From positions 1 through 64,000 of the forward strand of contig JAEWUC010000006.1 of assembly GCA_023397505.1 (NCBI GenBank): a DNA stretch of 64,000 nt, read 5' to 3'. The stretch is from Bacteroidota bacterium (GTDB lineage: Bacteria > Bacteroidota > Ignavibacteria > Ignavibacteriales > Melioribacteraceae). Every line of letters begins with the position of its first letter. The stretch's first letter is position 1. The notes beneath the pieces are model-generated. The model did no database searches, was not told where the DNA came from, and saw nothing but the letters and a program-made list of their open reading frames with translations. The translations under genes and the position numbers were made by a program. Shown here one piece after another: positions 62,273 to 64,000 of this stretch.

Positions 62273-63102
62273 TTATTATGAAAAAGTATTTTATGATATT
62301 CATAATATTCTTTGCATACAATATAAATGCACAGAATCATCTCGCCATTCAATTTGAGTATGCAAACACGCTTTTCAAATCCAGGTTGTATTTCGATTCG
62401 ATAACTGAGTACAAGCGATTACTTTTCTTCGACACTCAAAATGAGTATTCTTTTTCTGCAAATTATAAAATCGGCGAAGCTTATAAAGCCGGTGCAAAGT
62501 TTGATGAAGCAGTAAAGTATTTTGCAATTGCGGAATTAAATTCTTCAACCGATCAACAAAAATATTCTGCTAAAATTGAGATTATCAAAGCAAATATTTT
62601 GAGAAGAACAACCGACCGCGCGATTCAATTGCTAAACGAAATTGAGAGCGAAAACATTGCCGTTAAAGATTCAATAAACTATTGGCGCGGCTGGGCTTAT
62701 ATGTTTGCCGATGATTGGAAATCCGCATCCGAATTCTTTGCGAAAATTAACAGTTATCACGAGTTAAAGTTACTTTGCGACCGTGTTGAAAAGGAAAAGG
62801 TTTCGGTTACTTTTGCAAAGGTTATTTCTTATATTTTGCCGGGCGCGGGACAAATTTATACGGGACAGTATTTATCCGGGCTTTTGTCATTGGGTTATAA
62901 TGCTTTGTTCGGTTATCTGAGTGTAAATTCATTTATTGAAGATAGGGCATTCGATGGAGCGGCAACCGGGCTTTTGCTATGGCTAAGATTTTATAGAGGC
63001 AATATTCAAAACGCTGAAAAATTTGCCGTCGAAAAAAATATTGACGTTGCTAATAAAACATTGCGGTATCTACAAAATAATTATCAGGGATTAAAACCGT
63101 GA
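62269..63102 (+). CDS. TPR-type protein with PGxG membrane tail (paralogue B)
   Basis: This 277-residue protein has the same plan as its upstream neighbour: signal (FMIFIIFFAYNINAQ), TPR-like units (YKIGEAYKAGAKFDEAVKYFAIAEL, NYWRGWAYMFADDWKSASEFFAKI), and a hydrophobic tail with VISYILPGAGQIYTGQYLSG. The ATG at 62269 overlaps the upstream stop; an in-frame ATG at 62278 is also possible. Its stop overlaps the ACT gene by 4 bp (GTGA). The role is unknown. Confidence 0.75.
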   Translation: MIIMKKYFMIFIIFFAYNINAQNHLAIQFEYANTLFKSRLYFDSITEYKRLLFFDTQNEYSFSANYKIGEAYKAGAKFDEAVKYFAIAELNSSTDQQKYSAKIEIIKANILRRTTDRAIQLLNEIESENIAVKDSINYWRGWAYMFADDWKSASEFFAKINSYHELKLLCDRVEKEKVSVTFAKVISYILPGAGQIYTGQYLSGLLSLGYNALFGYLSVNSFIEDRAFDGAATGLLLWLRFYRGNIQNAEKFAVEKNIDVANKTLRYLQNNYQGLKP

Positions 63103-63527
63103 AACTTTCCGAAGATGAAATAAGAAAAATTACTTTCCAAGTTATAAGTGAATTGGGCGATAAAGCTACGCCGGAAAATGTAAAAGAAGCTGTCCGCAAA
63201 AAAGTTGAAACAATGAGCGGCGGCGAATATCATTTTGAAAAAGGCGAGATAACTTCCGGCCGGGTTATTTTAACAGCGTTTGGGTTAAATAAACCGGGAA
63301 TAGTTGCCGGTGTTACAAAAGCTCTTGGTGATTCCGAGTGCGATATTCAAGATTTAAGTCAAAGAATTATGGGCGATTTTTTTACAATGATAATGATTAT
63401 AGATATATCGGCTTCACCGAAAGATTTGAAGGAAATTCAAGAGCAAATGAGTAGAATTGCGGAAGAATTAAAAGTTAAAATCTATCTACAACACGAAAAT
63501 GTTTTTAGATATATGCACAGGATTTGA
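63099..63527 (+). CDS. ACT-domain protein (UPF0237-like)
   Basis: The 142-residue protein has about 50 N-terminal helical residues (LSEDEIRKITFQVISELGDKA). A C-terminal ACT domain (about 52-140) follows: VILTAFGLNKPGIVAGVTKALGDSECDIQDLSQRIMGDFFTMIMIIDIS. ACT domains bind small ligands such as amino acids. It starts at a GTG overlapping the previous stop. ACT (UPF0237) and UPF0210 proteins are commonly neighbours, as here. Confidence 0.85.
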   Translation: MKLSEDEIRKITFQVISELGDKATPENVKEAVRKKVETMSGGEYHFEKGEITSGRVILTAFGLNKPGIVAGVTKALGDSECDIQDLSQRIMGDFFTMIMIIDISASPKDLKEIQEQMSRIAEELKVKIYLQHENVFRYMHRI

Positions 63528-63565
63528 AAAAAATTTTTACAACAAACTATTGAAAACTATCAAAC

Positions 63566-64000
63566 ATGCAATACGACTTTGAAGAAATACTCGAAACAAT
63601 AAGAATGACGGAAATAGAGCATTTCGATATCCGAACTGTTACGCTTGGCATAAGTCTGCGCGATTGCCACGACCGGAATATTGAAATAACTAAACAAAAA
63701 ATTCACGATAAGATTCTTAAGTACGGCAGGAATCATGTAAAATTGGCAAAGGAAGTCGAATCGCAATATGGAATATCAATAGCTAATAAAAGGATATCCG
63801 TTACACCGGTATCGATCCCGTTTGATTCTTTTTCCGAAGAAGAATTTGTTGAAATAGCCAAAACACTTGATAATGCAGCTGATGAAATTGGAATAGATTA
63901 CCTTGCCGGATTTTCTGCTCTTGTTCAAAAAGGAATGACAAACGGGGAGCGCGAATTAATAAAATCAATTCCTTCCGCACTTGCCCAAACAAAACATGTT
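63566..64000 (+). CDS. UPF0210/DUF711 family protein (5' part, cut by window end)
   Basis: The frame is open from ATG 63566 to the end (145 residues, incomplete). It reads EEILETIRMTEIEHFDIRTVTLGISLRDCHD, then ISVTPVSIPFDSFSEEEFVEIAKTLDNAADEIGIDYLAGFSALVQKGMTNGERELIKSIP, matching the N-terminal region of UPF0210. The function is not established. It lies 38 bp after the ACT gene, the usual partner. Confidence 0.88.
   Translation, partial: MQYDFEEILETIRMTEIEHFDIRTVTLGISLRDCHDRNIEITKQKIHDKILKYGRNHVKLAKEVESQYGISIANKRISVTPVSIPFDSFSEEEFVEIAKTLDNAADEIGIDYLAGFSALVQKGMTNGERELIKSIPSALAQTKHV

Overview
The window looks like a piece of an Ignavibacteria (Bacteroidota/Chlorobi group) chromosome. Several secreted proteins end in the type IX secretion (T9SS) type A sorting domain with the NYPNPFNP motif typical of that lineage. 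The genome is AT-rich, and the housekeeping proteins (SecA with a long insert, non-classical SdhCAB, DUF2723 and DUF4837 proteins) fit the same group. This assignment is inference from protein character, not a database search.

Region 1 (1 to about 5.0 kb) is the right-hand part of an integron gene-cassette array. Single genes on the + strand alternate with about 190-220 bp attC recombination sites (partial site ending at 130; complete sites 888-1075, 2185-2376, 3734-3922, 4747-4969). The inverse core of each complete site is complementary to the 5' boundary of its own cassette, as expected for units excised as circles. Cargo: a small secreted protein, a TIR-like nucleotide-binding protein (candidate defence effector), an erythromycin-esterase-like lipoprotein and a T9SS-sorted Cys-rich protein. 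No integrase lies in the window. The array is followed by a frameshifted T9SS-sorted gene (4981-5831) and a lipoprotein gene without a usable start codon (5872-6789), so the right edge looks decayed.

Region 2 (6.9-12.7 kb) is a hemicellulose-degradation block: GH5-like enzyme with Ig, CBM and T9SS domains, an SGNH/sialate O-acetylesterase-type carbohydrate esterase and a GH10 xylanase. A decayed T9SS tail lies between the first two.

Region 3 (12.8-20.6 kb) holds a pseudouridine synthase, a J-domain protein with a YEK repeat, a cobalamin-riboswitch-controlled BtuB-type receptor on the minus strand, and the succinate dehydrogenase/fumarate reductase operon sdhCAB.

Region 4 (20.7-33 kb) has an acidic protein of unknown function, obgE, an orphan FecCD permease, an M48 protease, tRNA-Met, secG, a LOG-family protein, rpsU, a minus-strand stress operon (ECF sigma, small Cys-containing putative anti-sigma, UspA), an M14 peptidase, a thioredoxin-fold protein, a T9SS-sorted YCF48/BNR-type protein, a palindromic repeat element and a beta-barrel protein.

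Region 5 (33-55.3 kb) is mostly core genes: CYTH protein, AddB-like nuclease, greA, ribD, tilS-hpt-ftsH, a polyprenol-kinase-like protein, a DUF4837 lipoprotein, DUF2723 protein and GlnE-like protein (minus), then secA, glnB and a TPR lipoprotein resembling PorW/SprE. Together with the many T9SS substrates, secA, secG and this lipoprotein suggest an active Sec-to-T9SS export route.

Region 6 (55.3-64 kb) has an AlbA_2 regulator, a TrmH methyltransferase, an SMR exporter, three small minus-strand membrane or secreted proteins, rlmN, an acyl-CoA dehydrogenase, and a tightly packed run of a secreted YidD-like protein, two paralogous TPR/PGxG proteins, an ACT-domain protein and the start of a UPF0210/DUF711 gene cut by the window end.
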